Assembly: GCA_964020155.1 (NCBI GenBank)
Contig: OZ026561.1
Span: forward strand, 2,094,547-2,158,546
Length of the DNA stretch: 64,000 nt
DNA from: Chondrilla cf. caribensis
Lineage: Eukaryota; Porifera; Demospongiae; Chondrillida; Chondrillidae
Reading direction: 5' to 3'
Position numbers and translations under genes: made by a program. Position 1 is the first letter of the stretch, and each line of letters starts with the position of its first letter. Below, piece after piece: positions 39,142 through 50,657 of the stretch. The notes under the pieces were generated by a model. It searched no databases. It had not been told where the DNA came from and saw only the letters and a list, made by a program, of their open reading frames with translations.

Positions 39142-39419
39142 TTATGAAGTGTTGCTCGCAAGACCATTGCTGCATATAATATGCTATACATCAAATGTAT
39201 CTGAAAATCAAGAATCTTTCATGTGACAGTCTTTATTTCTTTCATCGAACAATATGTATCTTTTGCTTCAGTTTAATCTTTTGGTAGATTAAATGACATA
39301 TCAGTAAACTTTGTATGGTTATGGCTATGTATTTTAATTTGTTCTATCATAGCCCCTGAATAACTATGGTTTTGAGTTCATTTAGAATGTAAATTTGAAA
39401 TGTCTTTAAAAGTGACTCA

Positions 39420-39539
39420 CTCACTCTGAATTTGATATCGCTGATTACTGGAATTGTTCTCTGGGGTGTTTATATTTCCCTGACTATCATTGCTGCTATT
39501 GTCTCGGCTATCATAAACAGCAATCGTTATTCTTACTAG
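39420..39539 (+). pseudogene. Orphan 3' half of a CD225 exon 4
   Basis: The sequence begins mid-exon (ACTCTGAATTTGATATCGCT) and runs to a TAG, encoding a C-terminal helix ending INSNRYSY, the gene 5 type. Its own exon start and acceptor are missing. The sequence just before it is the gene 2-type 3' flank, so this is the leftover of a recombination or conversion event. Confidence 0.75.
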
Positions 39540-40857
39540 CTATTATAAAGTGTTAATTGCAAGACCATTGCTACATATATGCTGCATATATGAGTGTATG
39601 TAGGTATTATTGCTTATACATTAAATCAAGAATCTTGTACGACAGTCTTTCATCGAACAATAATATTATACGTACCTTTTTGCTTCAGTTTAATCTTTTG
39701 GTAGCTTTATTTAGTCATAATATCAGAGAATTTCGTATAATAAGGGTTTTACACTTGTAGTTTAATTTGTTCCATCTTAACAACTTGCCCAGTGATTGAA
39801 AGATTATTAAATGCATCATAAACTTTAGATACTGAAAATGTGGTTCACTTTTAATCCATTAATATGAATTTTATAGCAGTTGTTGCTTCAAAGTAGCCAA
39901 TCTGAGATACATGTCTTTAAATTTCACACTATAAGAGCTCATAATATTTACACAGTTCATTAACAAAAAGAGCAAAGGATGCTATGACATTTTAATGTGA
40001 AAAAATTATTATTATTCATATTAAATCATTATAATGTGAGCTTATGTGTACAGTTGTATTTCATCTCGTGCATCAACTATAGTCTCTAACAATATTAATA
40101 TTAATATTATTCATGGCCGCATAGATTGTGAATGATATTCATAATATTGATGTTAATGATATTCATTGGGAGAGATGTGTTCCTCTGGGGAGGCATGACC
40201 TACTGTTCTGGACAGTCACCTTGGGCTGGCTGTCTTTGTAGAGATGACATGTAAAAATGGCTGCTGTATACCTTCCCCTTACATAGCAGCTCAATAGCAC
40301 TGCAATGCATGGGTATCCAGTGTCAGAAGTGCAATATTGTGATGGTCTGCTCACTCCAACTATTTACCTCCTCCTTACTTCCAACCATGATCCTTTGATC
40401 CTTGCATGTTTCTTTATTTTTTTTTTCATTTGGAGTGTTTATTACGTATGTCATTGAAGTGGAAGGTATAAGAATCACCTACACCTTGGCTGCATGATAT
40501 GTCCGCTACATTGTGCAAACTGCAGTATTAGTAGGAAGTTTTCTACTTGCCAGGCTTGTGACACTGTCTGCAGGCCTTTATGAGTGCTTTTTTCACAAAT
40601 GACTGTTTTATGGATCAGAGCAGAGTAGACATGCTGATAAGTGTTTGTCTGAATTGTCTAGTACAATGGAACTGGTGGCCCTGCTCCATCATAGCCGGAT
40701 GGCTAGTTCGTGTAATGTACAGAGAATTCTAGCTCATTTATCTGTCAAACATTTTTATTCACAGCTATTTCACAATTCCTACTATTATACGAGGCGTTTA
40801 GAAAGAAAGGCAGTCGTAGCAGGCCAGACTGGTACAGAGCAGGGCGGTAATAATCAA
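39540..40857. other. Spacer between CD225 gene 3 and the unknown gene
   Basis: This spacer is repeated nearly unchanged at 46590-47905 and, split by the retrotransposon, at 55660-56582 plus 62860-63247. No coding signal conserved beyond general identity was seen. Confidence 0.6.
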
Positions 40858-40865
40858 TGACGTCA
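40858..40865 (+). promoter_or_regulatory. Perfect CRE (TGACGTCA) upstream of the unknown gene, copy 1
   Basis: The palindromic TGACGTCA lies 47 nt before the ATG at 40905. It is intact in copy 3 (63248-63255) and changed to TGACATCA in copy 2 (47906-47913). Confidence 0.5.
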
Positions 40866-40904
40866 TCTCTTACTGAGGAGGGTGGTAACATTCGTACGTA
40901 CACG

Positions 40905-42064
40905 ATGGAGGCGAACAGAAGATCTGTCTTTCAGGTAACATACAATAGAGTGCAGTACTTGAAAATGGTAGCCTTGCACACCATAGCAGTAGCCAATAAG
41001 TAGAATTTCATGCATCGATATCTCTATGTGGGTGGATTATTCAATAATTGAAAACTCTTGCTATTGTGTAGTTATAGGAAGTTCAATATTTCCTGTACGA
41101 ATAAAACGCTCTTTTTAAGTCACCCACCCTGCCTGGCATATGTTCGTTTCATAGTTGTTATCAGTGTTTCAAGTTCCCATTCCCAAATCACCTTATGTAA
41201 CCCTATGCTCCAGTTGTGTTCAGTTTGTAAATGAGTACTTCAAATTGTTTTCATTCTTGTTTACAGACGAAGTTTGGACAGACAGCCCCACTATCCTCTT
41301 GTCTCTGGCTACGTTATGTAGACGACACATTCGTCCTCTGGCCACATGGGCAGGATGAGCTACAGCATTTCCACAATCACCTCAATGGACAACACCCGAA
41401 CATCAAGTTCACCATTGAACAGGAAAAGGACAACAAACTCGCATTCCTGGACGTACAAGTGACTAGAAGGGAAACCAGATTATCCACGGCTGTATATAGC
41501 AAACACACCCACACTGACCGTTACATCCCCTTCCACTCACACCACCATCACAGAACCATCATGGGGGTGCTAAGATGTATGCGCAACAGAGCTCACCAAA
41601 TCTGTGACTCCACATCGGAAGAACCTGAGCTCCAGCACCTCCAGAGTGTTCTCCAAGCCAACAGTTTCCCCGAGGATTTGGTGAAGAAGACACTCTCCTG
41701 TAGACCTCATCTTGCTCATCCTTCCTCTGAACATGCGGATGAGGACCCACCAATGATCATGTGTCTCCCATATATTCAAGGACTTAGTGAGAAGTTGGAA
41801 AGAGTATGCTCCCCCCTTGGGGTTAAGACAGTCTTTGAGCCAGTGAGGACCCTTAGACAGCACCCAATGAGAATCAAGACCTGCATTCCAGAAGAAAGGA
41901 AGACAGGGGTGATTTATGAGGTTCCTTGTAAAAAATGCCCCCAAACATACATCAGGGAGACCAAGAGGACGCTCAAGGTGAGACTCGGTGAACACAAACA
42001 GGCAGTGAAACGTGGAGACCCAAAGAACGACATTGAGTCCATACCCATGAATCAAGCCATATGA
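40905..42064 (+). CDS. Host 5' exons fused in frame to a Penelope RT/GIY-YIG fragment
   Basis: Exon 1 (40905-40934, MEANRRSVFQ) matches the two other copies of an unrecognised gene. Exon 2 begins at 41267 with TKFGQ, then at 41282 the host sequence is replaced by a 5'-truncated Penelope-like element, still in frame. The predicted product is about 275 residues: 15 host residues, the reverse transcriptase catalytic strand and thumb (RYVDDTFVLW, KLAFLDV), then a GIY-YIG-type endonuclease domain (VIYEVPCKKC, TYIRETKRTL, RLGEHKQAV). The YIG is changed to YIR. The Penelope part has no stop over about 780 nt, so it is young or retained. Whether it is transcribed is unknown. It may simply be a dead insertion into a gene copy. 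Confidence 0.6.
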
Positions 42065-42520
42065 TTAACTGGGATCATAGATACTCTATACAGTATCCAT
42101 GCTGGGATGGTGCCAGGGGAAGAGGAGTGGTATGATTAACTACTGGAGAAGGAGAACAACTGAGGCCATTTTTATAAAACAGAAGGAAGAGACTATGAAC
42201 TTGGATGGTGGCTTGCAGTTACCCACATTGTGGAATCCAGTCCTGAACCCACCCTGAACAATCCATGTTATTACTGTAAATAATATTGTTATCACCTATT
42301 ACTATCCCTTACCATCTCTTACTACCACCTCTCATCATTTGTCATCTCATCAAGTCACTCCCGCCCTTATGACATCTTCAGATTGCTGTATATAATAGGC
42401 CCGATCACACTCTTATTTCTTTAGTAATGTAACTGATGAAGACCCTCAAGGTCGAAGCGTATTACATTCCAATCATCTCAATCCGCTACATGATTGCTCA
42501 AGAATTTACTACTACTTTTA
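41282..42520 (+). mobile_element. 5'-truncated Penelope-like retroelement
   Basis: The left edge is exact, because copies 2 and 3 of the host exon continue with CTCTTCCTGAAG where this copy switches to element sequence. The element has lost its first RT motifs and keeps the YVDD motif, thumb and GIY-YIG nuclease. A 3' region contains ACTGATGAAGACCCTCAAGG, a type of sequence seen near Penelope 3' ends. The right edge is near 42520, where the CD225 upstream block resumes, so the element lies at the junction of two duplicated units. Confidence 0.85.
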
Positions 42521-42659
42521 TTAATTTGTGTTACAATAATTATCTCAAATTCAAATTTGCTCCAAAATTGTCATGGGCGGTGTACACGTACGTACAGTAT
42601 ACGCAATAATAATTATTATAGAGGCTGATAATTATAATTACACGCATATGAGCACGGTC
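42521..42659. promoter_or_regulatory. Upstream block of CD225 gene 4
   Basis: This is the conserved upstream region shared with genes 2, 3 and 5, including CTCAAATTCAAATTTGCTCC and the AATTATAATTACACGCATATG segment leading to the CRE-like site. Confidence 0.5.
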
Positions 42660-42667
42660 GACGTCAC
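42660..42667 (+). promoter_or_regulatory. CRE-like site, CD225 gene 4
   Basis: GACGTCAC lies 133 nt before the ATG at 42800, in the same context as in genes 2 and 5. Confidence 0.45.
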
Positions 42668-42799
42668 GAATTTCCGTTTGTGGTCGGGCAATAGTGACCA
42701 AGGGGGGCTTACCTTTATCGGAGACCTAGATCTGTGGAAACGTCTCGAAGCCACTCAACGTACGAGGTTTGATTTTGTCTTTATTTCTTAAGTTGGAAG

Positions 42800-45700
42800 A
42801 TGAGCTACCAACCGTTGGACAATGGTATGTAGATTTAGACAGGGTTGGGAGTAGTTCATAAGTTTAAAGCAAATGTACCTGAACGTCTGCCACTTCTCTA
42901 CGACAAGACAGATTATATCGATCAACAGTGACCATATGGGGTCAATTAGAGTAAACAAACAATTTTCGGACGATCCAATCAATTTTCGGACAAAGTCTTT
43001 AGTCGAGTGGAAGATAAAGAAAAATCCACCAAAACACTTTCTCATGTACCTCTACATATGTACGCTACAATCTGCTAGCATCAACGCGAAACGTCGAGAA
43101 TTGAAGAAACCCAACTTGTAATCTGACCCACCTTGACAATCAAAGGAATCAGACGAATTTATATTAATTGCCAGTAGAAATTTATATGGGCTGAATCGTG
43201 CCATTCAGCCTACATAAATTTGTACTCAACTGGCAAAAATTCTTCGAAATTTGATGCTAAATGTAATAATATAACATTATAGGATTAATTGGTAAGCTAC
43301 ATTGAGGTAATTCTGATCATATTTTGATTCTGATCAGTGATAAATTCCCCTCCTGTTGTTACCTGGGAGGGCTGGAAGTGGCTGACTTCCCTGTCAGGTA
43401 GGTTTTGCTGAAGGTTGTCTTGATCAGCAGAACACTACAGCTGCCCTCAAAAGGGTGTAGTATCAAATGTGAAGCTACTGTAGGGAACTGTTAAATCGCA
43501 AGTTACTAGAATAATATGTGATTGGAAATACCCCATTTTACTAGCCATGTGTGTGGAACACAATAGACGATGACCACAAGGATTCATTTTACGGCCACCG
43601 CTCACAATAACGGGTTCGTTGACCCCATGGCCAGTGACCCCATGCATCCTTGTAGGCGGCAGGTGTGAGAATGCATGTTGCCTATTGGAAACAAACTGAG
43701 GCATAAACCAGAATACATAATAAACATGAAAACGATACATAATAAACATGAAAACCACGGATACAGCTCTCTAGCTTGAACATTGTAAACTAAAAAATAA
43801 ATTAGATTTGGCCCACAACCTTGAAAATAAAATCTGTGAAAAATCCTCAAAGTTAGGCAACTGCGAAAGTTTAGTATCGCGAATATTTTCGTACATACAG
43901 TATTTCATAGTAGGGCTGAGTAATTTGCACTATAATGTCATTATCACAGATGATAAGCATGGTTGTAGTCAATGCTGCTCTACCGGTTAAGAATTGTATA
44001 TCTCAATTTTGTGGGCTACTTTGCTGTTATTTTTAATTTTGTCTGAATGGACAGTCAATGGAAGGGGTTAGGCTGGTAGGGTCATAGGCATATCACTTTT
44101 TTGAACATACTCAAATTTACGGATATGATAAATGAAGCTTTTCAGTTCTAAACATTATGTGCGTGTATGTATGTACCCCGATGCGTGGGCGTTTTGAACA
44201 ACTACAAGAGTGCCGACACGAGTACATTCGCGATGTACTGGGGTACATTTGTGATGTGATTTTTAAGTGGCATTATTTAATCTAACAAGCTTCGGATTGT
44301 TACTGAGCGAACGATGAAACTCGCCGAACCCACGAGCCTCGGAATATTTACCGCGCGAACGAGGAAACTTGCCGAACCCAAAAGCCTCAGAATATCTACA
44401 GAACGAACGAAAGAACAAGGGAAACTTCGCCACAAACCCACGAACCGTAGAATATTTACCGAACGAATGAGGAAACTTGCCGGAACCAAGAGCCTTAGAA
44501 TATCTACAGAAAGAACGAACGAAATAAGAAACTTGCCAAAACAACGAGCCTTAGAATATCTACAGAAGGAACGAACGAACAAAATAGGAAACATGCCAAA
44601 ACAACGAGCCTAGGAGTATTAACTTTACCGAACGAAAGAGGAAACTTGCTGAAACGAGCCTGAGGGTATGAAATTTAAAACCTCAATCGATAGGCCTACC
44701 AGCCCGCATAAATGAATTTGCCTACGGGGTACATACTAGTTATACCCCGCTTTCGGCGTGTATGTGATGATCTCAGAATGTAGAATCTTACTGTCGGTGA
44801 ATTAGTTTATGTAGACTTTTATTGCAATTATTATTATAATAATAATTATAGTTCCAATTGTGAGATTGCCATAGTGTTCTGTTAAAGAATTATGATAAAA
44901 TATTCTTGAACTTCATTAATATTGCAATAGAATTATTGTGCTCCTCAGATGACTCAGATGATCATCAAGACGAAAGAACTCCACTTCAACAACATGCACA
45001 ACCCAACGAAGTTCAGACTTCGTCTGAGGATTACACTCCACAACCTCCACCTGCAGGTGGTACCCAGCATTCTCCACCCATAGGTAACACCCAGCAGCCC
45101 CCACCTGTTGACTACACCAAGCAACCCACGGCCCCCATGGGCTACACCCAACAGCCACCACCTGCAGGTGAAATGCAGCAATATCCACCCTATGGATACC
45201 ACCCTGCCCCAGGTGTGATGGGTGTACAACAACCTGGAGTGAGTTTCTGCCATTCTACAACTTGTGCACATCTCGTGCATGATCATTCATACAATGTATG
45301 CATCTCTCCTATTTGCAGTCAACTGAAGTTGTAGTTACACAACCAACTGTTCAGCCACCAATGTCTGTGCAGTATACAAATGCCCCCGACCATCTCATTC
45401 TGTCCATCATCACGATGGTCCTTTGTACTTTGGCCTGTCCACTGGTGTGTCTTCCTCTGAACATACCAGCATTGATTTGCTCTATTCGGGTGAGGTATTG
45501 CGACAATCGTGTTGTCATACGTGACTGTATTTGCAAGAAGGGGTCACTTCATGGGTTGTCAAATATTTATGAGTAACTTCTTGTAGAAATTATCCGACTT
45601 GTTAGAAGAACTCAAAGCCAATAGTAAGTGGACAAAACATTGAAAACTTGGATGAATTATTGGTGAAACAATTTGACGTGAAATCAGTGTACAGAAAGAT

Positions 45701-46585
45701 ATTTCACTTTGAGAAACTTGCTGAAATAACGAATATATACCTGTCAAATTGCCATTTTTCGGCATGATACTATTTTGATCTGTACTTTTGATTATCCGGT
45801 GGTGTTTCACCCCATTTCGATTACTAAGAAGAGTTTTGAGACATTTCCACTGTAATATACTCATACTAAACTCTATTCACCCCATATATCAAAACGAGCG
45901 GTCAATTACATTGGTCCATCGCTACCTGCTGTGATACCTTGAATTCTCCAACACGTGACGATATGAAAAATAAAATGAAGGATATCCAAAATACCAGAAC
46001 TACGTTTCTGTACCTTTAAACAAACTATAGACATAACATAAAGACTAGTATTGTTTTGAAAGCAGTCAAAAGGGTTGTAGTAGACATTTATTTGTTTGCT
46101 GTCTGTATCTATTGTTGACTCAGTAGGGTTGCTATAGATTGCCTACACTAGTTACATGTCCTCTGTACAACAACATTTTTTACAAGGACGTGTCCTCCCT
46201 TTATAACAACATGAGTTGTGGGTGCAATTGTATTGAGTCAGATGTACACTGTAATCTCCTGGTTGAAACATCAAACTATTTATAATGAAAGGAAAGGGAG
46301 GAATCATGGGTGTGAGAAGATTCAATTGTTTTACGAGTAATATGTGTTAAAATATATACCGTAAGTAACAAAATTACAATTACATGCCACAAACATTTCT
46401 GTACTCTCTGAATGCAGGCCAGTAGCTACAACACTGATGGTGACTATGACAGGGCCAAGAAAGCTGGGAAGATTGCTCTCATTCTGAATTTGATATCGCT
46501 GATTACCGGAATTGTTCTCTGGGGTCTTGATGTTTTTCTGACTATCATTGCTGTTAATATGAACAGCAATCGTTATTCATACTAG
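42800..46585 (+). CDS. CD225/dispanin family protein, gene 4
   Basis: Exons at 42800-42824, 44949-45238, 45319-45489 and 46418-46585 (phases 1, 0, 0) give about 217 residues. It begins MSYQPLDN and has the acidic start, five Pro-rich repeats and the two-helix CD225 domain. The last helix is shorter than in the paralogues (LDVFLTIIAVNMNSNRYSY), four or five residues fewer, so its membrane insertion may differ. The alternative in-frame ATG before exon 2, present in genes 2, 3 and 5, is ATA here (44927), so only the spliced start remains. The terminal exon has no ATG of its own and is recognised by its acceptor and by homology. Confidence 0.85.
43150..43247. repeat. Decayed hairpin in intron 1 of CD225 gene 4
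   Basis: This is an imperfect palindrome centred on CTGAATCGTGCCATTCAG with arms including GTAGAAATTTATAT. It is homologous to the near-perfect hairpin at 51865-51953 in gene 5 and to the collapsed form at 35870-35910 in gene 3. Confidence 0.6.
44308..44665. repeat. Degenerate minisatellite in intron 1 of CD225 gene 4
   Basis: This is the same 45-60-bp repeat family as in genes 3 and 5, with about seven units here. The longer array shows copy-number change between units. Confidence 0.75.
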
Positions 46586-47905
46586 CTATTATAAAGAGTT
46601 AATTGCAAGACCATTGCTACATATATGCTGCATATACTGAGTGTATGTAGGTATTATTGCTTATACATTAAATGTATCAGAAAATCAAGAATCTTGTGTG
46701 ACAGTCTTTCATCAAACAATGATATTATACGTACCTTTTTGCTTCAGTTTCATCTTTTGGTAGATTAAGTCATATATCGGTGAATTTCGTATAGTAAGGG
46801 TTTTGTAGTTTAATTTGTTCTATTATTATATTACAACTTGCCCAGTGATTGAAAGATTATTACATGCACATCATGAACTTAAGGTACCGAAAATGTGGTT
46901 CACTTTTAATCCATTAATATGAATTTTATATCAGTTGTTGCTTCAAAGTAGCCAATCTGAGATACATGTCTTTACATTTCACACTATAAGAGCTCATAAT
47001 ATTTACACAGTTCATTAACAAAAAGAGCAAAGGATGCTATGACATTTTAATGTGAAATAATTATTATTATTCATATTAAATCATTATAATGTGAGCTTAT
47101 GTGTACAGTTGTATTTCATCTCATGTATCAACTATAGTACTCTAACAATATTAATATTATTCATGGCCGCATAGATTGTGAATGATATTCATAATATTGA
47201 TGTTAATGATATTCATTGGGAGAGATGTGTGCCTCTGGGGAGGCATGACCTACTGTTCTGGACAGTCACCTTGGGCTGGCTGTCTCTGTAAAGATGACAT
47301 GTAAAAATGGCTGCATTATACCTTCCCTTACATAGCAGTTCTATAGCACTGCAATGCATGGGTATCCAGTGTCAGAAGTGCAATATTGTGATGGTCTGCT
47401 CACTCCAACTATTTACCTCCTCCTTACTTCCAACCATGATCCTTTGATCCTTGCATGTTTCTTTACTTTTTTTTTTCATTTGGAGTGTTTATTACGTATG
47501 TCATTGAAGTGGAAGGTATAAGAATCACCTACACCTTGGCTGCATGATATGTCTGCTACATTGTGCAAACTGCAGTATTAGTAGGAATTTTTCTACTTGC
47601 CAGGCTTGTGACACTGTCTACAGGCCTTTATGAGTGCTTTTTCACGAATGACTGTTTTATGGACCAGATCAGAGTAGACATGCTGATAAGAGTTTGTCTG
47701 AATTGCCTAGTATAATGGAACTGCTGGCCTTGGCATGACTAGTTCGTGTAATGTACAGAGGATTCCAGCTCAGTTATCTGTCAAACATTTTTATTCACAG
47801 CTTTTTCACAATTCCTACTACATTCCTTGCTATTATACGAGGCGTTTAAAAAGAAAGACGGTCGTAGCAGGCCAGACTGGTACAGAGCAGGGCGGTAATA
47901 ATCAA
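46586..47905. other. Spacer between CD225 gene 4 and the unknown gene, copy 2
   Basis: It is homologous to 39540-40857. No gene is recognised. It includes a poly-T run near 47466. Confidence 0.6.
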
Positions 47906-47952
47906 TGACATCATCTCTTACCGAGGAGGGCGGTAACATTCGTACGTACACG

Positions 47953-48474
47953 ATGGAGGCGAACAGAAGATCTGTCTTTCAGGTAACATAGAATAGAGTG
48001 CAGTACTTGAAAATGACAGCCTTGCACACCACAGCAGTAGCCAATAAGTAGAATTTCATGCCATCGTTATCTCTATGTGGGTGGGTTATTCAATAATCGA
48101 AAACTCTTGCTATTGTGTAGTTATACGTAGTTCAATATTTCCTGTACGAATAAAACGTTCTTTTCAAGTCACCCATCCTGTCTAACATATGTTTGTTTCA
48201 TAGTTGTTATCAGTGTTTCGAGTTCCCATTCCCAAATCACCTTATGTAACCCTTTGATCCAGTTGTGTTCAGTTTGTCAATGAGCACTTCAAATTGTTTT
48301 CCTTCTTGTTTACAGACGAAGTTTGGACAGCTCTTCCTGAAGAAGCAAACCCTTTCGGGAAGAAATGGCGCTGATGAAGTGGAGGCTGTTTTGGTTGAGC
48401 TAACCAACGACCATCTAGTGGTGAGAACGAAGGAAGAGGGACGGCCATTAAATGAAGACGCTTTGATTAAAGAG
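47953..48474 (+). CDS. Unrecognised gene, 5' exons, copy 2 (probably truncated)
   Basis: Exon 1 is 47953-47982 (MEANRRSVFQ) and exon 2 is 48316-48474 (TKFGQLFLKKQTLSGRNGAD then EVEAVLVELTNDHLVVRTKE and so on), both phase 0, with a GTGGGT donor at 48475. The 63 residues visible are charged and have a beta-rich pattern; I do not recognise the family. No further exon was found before the minus-strand reverse transcriptase at 48967, beyond which CD225 unit 5 begins. This copy therefore lacks its 3' part and is probably a pseudogene. Its upstream CRE is mutated. Confidence 0.55.
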
Positions 48475-48966
48475 GTGGGTAGATATTTCTATCAAATATT
48501 TCATCTGCGGCTGCAAATTCACACCTTAGTTAGGGTTAGGGTCACCTTCGGTTCCTTTCAACAGGTCTAGCTATTCCATCAATTGGGCTGAGTGCTCCAT
48601 TTGGCCATAGCGTTTACCTAGCGGAGTAAAACTAGGAATCACGTACGTATGTCAACGATAGCTTCAAATCACAGTTTTTAACACAATCTCATTCAAACCT
48701 TACCAGTCTCAGTTGGACTGTTGCAAACTATGGGCTATATTCAACTGCCTGTTTATTAGTGAAAGCATGTTTCCAAAACATGTCCAGGAAGAGTCTGCTA
48801 GTCTACTGCAGCGAAGTTGTTACCAGTAGAGGGAGCTGAAGCAAACTCTCAACATTTTTATGCTGTATTTTTATAATCTTTGTTTATATTATATATATTA
48901 TAATATTATATAAGTTTATTATAATATTAGACTATTTGTATTGTTTGATTGCACAGGAGAGGCATG
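48475..48966. other. Intron remnant after the unknown gene, copy 2
   Basis: The first 125 bp match the sequence at 63855-64000. The rest is unique here and AT-rich near 48880-48930. No exon was seen. Confidence 0.5.
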
Positions 48967-50470
48967 TTAGCTAGCTGTTATGCTAACTAATGGTTGTATA
49001 CCAATGGCATACATTGCTAATCCAAGGGGGTCTCCTTGGGTAGTACCTTCGGAGGATTGGATACGTTCGCCATCAACAAACAAGGAAGGTGGTTCCCTGT
49101 ATGTATTGATGAGGATAGGTGCGAGAGTTGGGCAGATGGTTTGGCAATTGAAAAGGGTCGCTTCCCGATTTATTTGGTTGAATGCGTTAGATGCATCGAC
49201 GAATATCATCCCCTCGGTTTCGTTTTCTTCAAAAATAGCTTTCATAGCATGGAAGGTGCCTTCACACCCAGAGGCAAAACCCGCACATAGTTGGAGAGGG
49301 CCAACTGTTTGTTGCAGATCAGGTTTGGCGTACTTCATGAGCACTTTGCCCACTATCCTCCTGTACACTTCTGCAATACCGATTGGTCTGACCCCTGGGC
49401 ATTTGTCAAGGGGTATAAGACGGCATGCTGTGTATGCTGACAGATGTCTCGGATTAACATAGGAAGTAGCGATTTTCTTTGCAAAAGTTGCCAATGCTGA
49501 GCACAGATCATTAGAGTGTTGGCCGAAGGCTGTGCAAAGTCGTCTCCAGCATGCGGCATCTAGCCCAGATGGTCCTGCAGCACCTTGGGTGTTCAAGGCA
49601 GCATGTCTGATGTCATCTGTGTTTACTCCCTCGAAAATAATAGAAGGGATTCGTTTGTCAAACTCGTTGGGAGGCTCAAGGAGGATGTTGCTATCTGCTG
49701 GCTGTGCGTTTGGGTGTTTGTTGTGGAGTATTTCTCTTATAGACTTCCCATCCAATATAGTGTCCAGCTTGTGTACACCATCCTGTTGACTCTGTTTTGA
49801 TAGGAGTTGTAGTGCTGAGCGTGTCCTGCCTGACGTGATCAATTTGGCAAAGGTATGTACATGCAAGTCTATCATCTCTATTTGACTTTCGTGGGATTCT
49901 TTCTATTCGGTTTTGGATCAGCTTGCCTTCCTCAAGTAGCCCAGGTATGTCACCACTGTCCCATTGATCGAGTCTGCGCTTCAAAATTTGAACTAATTCT
50001 CTGGTTTTGAGTTTTCCTATGGGTTTTTGTAGCATGAGGGCAGGTAATAGCATGGCTGCTTCGATGGCTACAGGCTGCAAAGAAGAATCCGTGTGGAAGG
50101 CATTGAAGAGCCTAGTCAACTCGTCGACAAAACGTTTGCCTTGGCGGCCGGAGGGTACTAAGAACACGTTAGGTTTCCAATGGACGATCAATTCATAGGA
50201 GCGAGTGATGGTTGAGGTCAGCTGTTCCCCAGATAAATCACCAAAAACTAGATTTGAGTTTGTAGAAAGTGGATAAGGGGGGAGAGGATCTTGAACATCC
50301 TCAGGAGGAAGTGTGTTCCCCGAATGGACAGTGTTAGTTATCGTGTTTTGTGGTGAGCTCTCTTGATGTGATTCCTTCGAAAATGATGATTGTGTATAAG
50401 CTTCTGAAGAATCCATTGAATCTCGAAGATCTGTATTTTCTGAATCGGTATCTTCCTGAGGATCGTTCAT
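48967..50470 (-). pseudogene. Truncated, frameshifted non-LTR-type reverse transcriptase
   Basis: Two overlapping minus-strand frames belong together: 50470-49691 (acidic N-terminus, then a helical region with VHWKPNVFLVPSGRQG) and 49875-48967 (RT palm/fingers: GAAGPSGLDA, PGVRPIGI, VDASNAFNQ, EGTTQGDPLGLAMYA). They are in different frames, so a frameshift lies near 49880. The product stops after the QGDP motif, before the catalytic YADD box, so no active polymerase can be made. I cannot place the clade firmly; similar proteins are common in sponges and cnidarians. It lies at the junction of duplicated units 4 and 5. Confidence 0.75.
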
Positions 50471-50584
50471 GGTTTTATTACTATTATATAATATTACTAT
50501 AATATAATACTACTATATAATATTATTTCATAATATTATTATTATAGAGGTTGGTAATTATAATTACGCGCATATGAGCACGGC

Positions 50585-50592
50585 GACGTCAC
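50585..50592 (+). promoter_or_regulatory. CRE-like site, CD225 gene 5
   Basis: GACGTCAC lies in the conserved upstream block of CD225 gene 5. The inverted-repeat element at 50658-51432 now separates it from the start codon by about 900 bp instead of about 110-130. Confidence 0.45.
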
Positions 50593-50657
50593 GAATTTCC
50601 GCTTCTGCACGTGGGTGACCAAGGGGGGCTTACCGTAATCAGAGACCCTAGATCTGT

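Noticed and set aside
40645..40860. 71-residue frame shared among units
   Set aside because: It is preserved only because the units are recent duplicates; no independent sign of coding, and the ATG at 40905 lies in a different context.
48526..48541. TTAGGG telomere-like repeats (also at 63916)
   Set aside because: Only two units inside duplicated intron sequence; chance or trivial.
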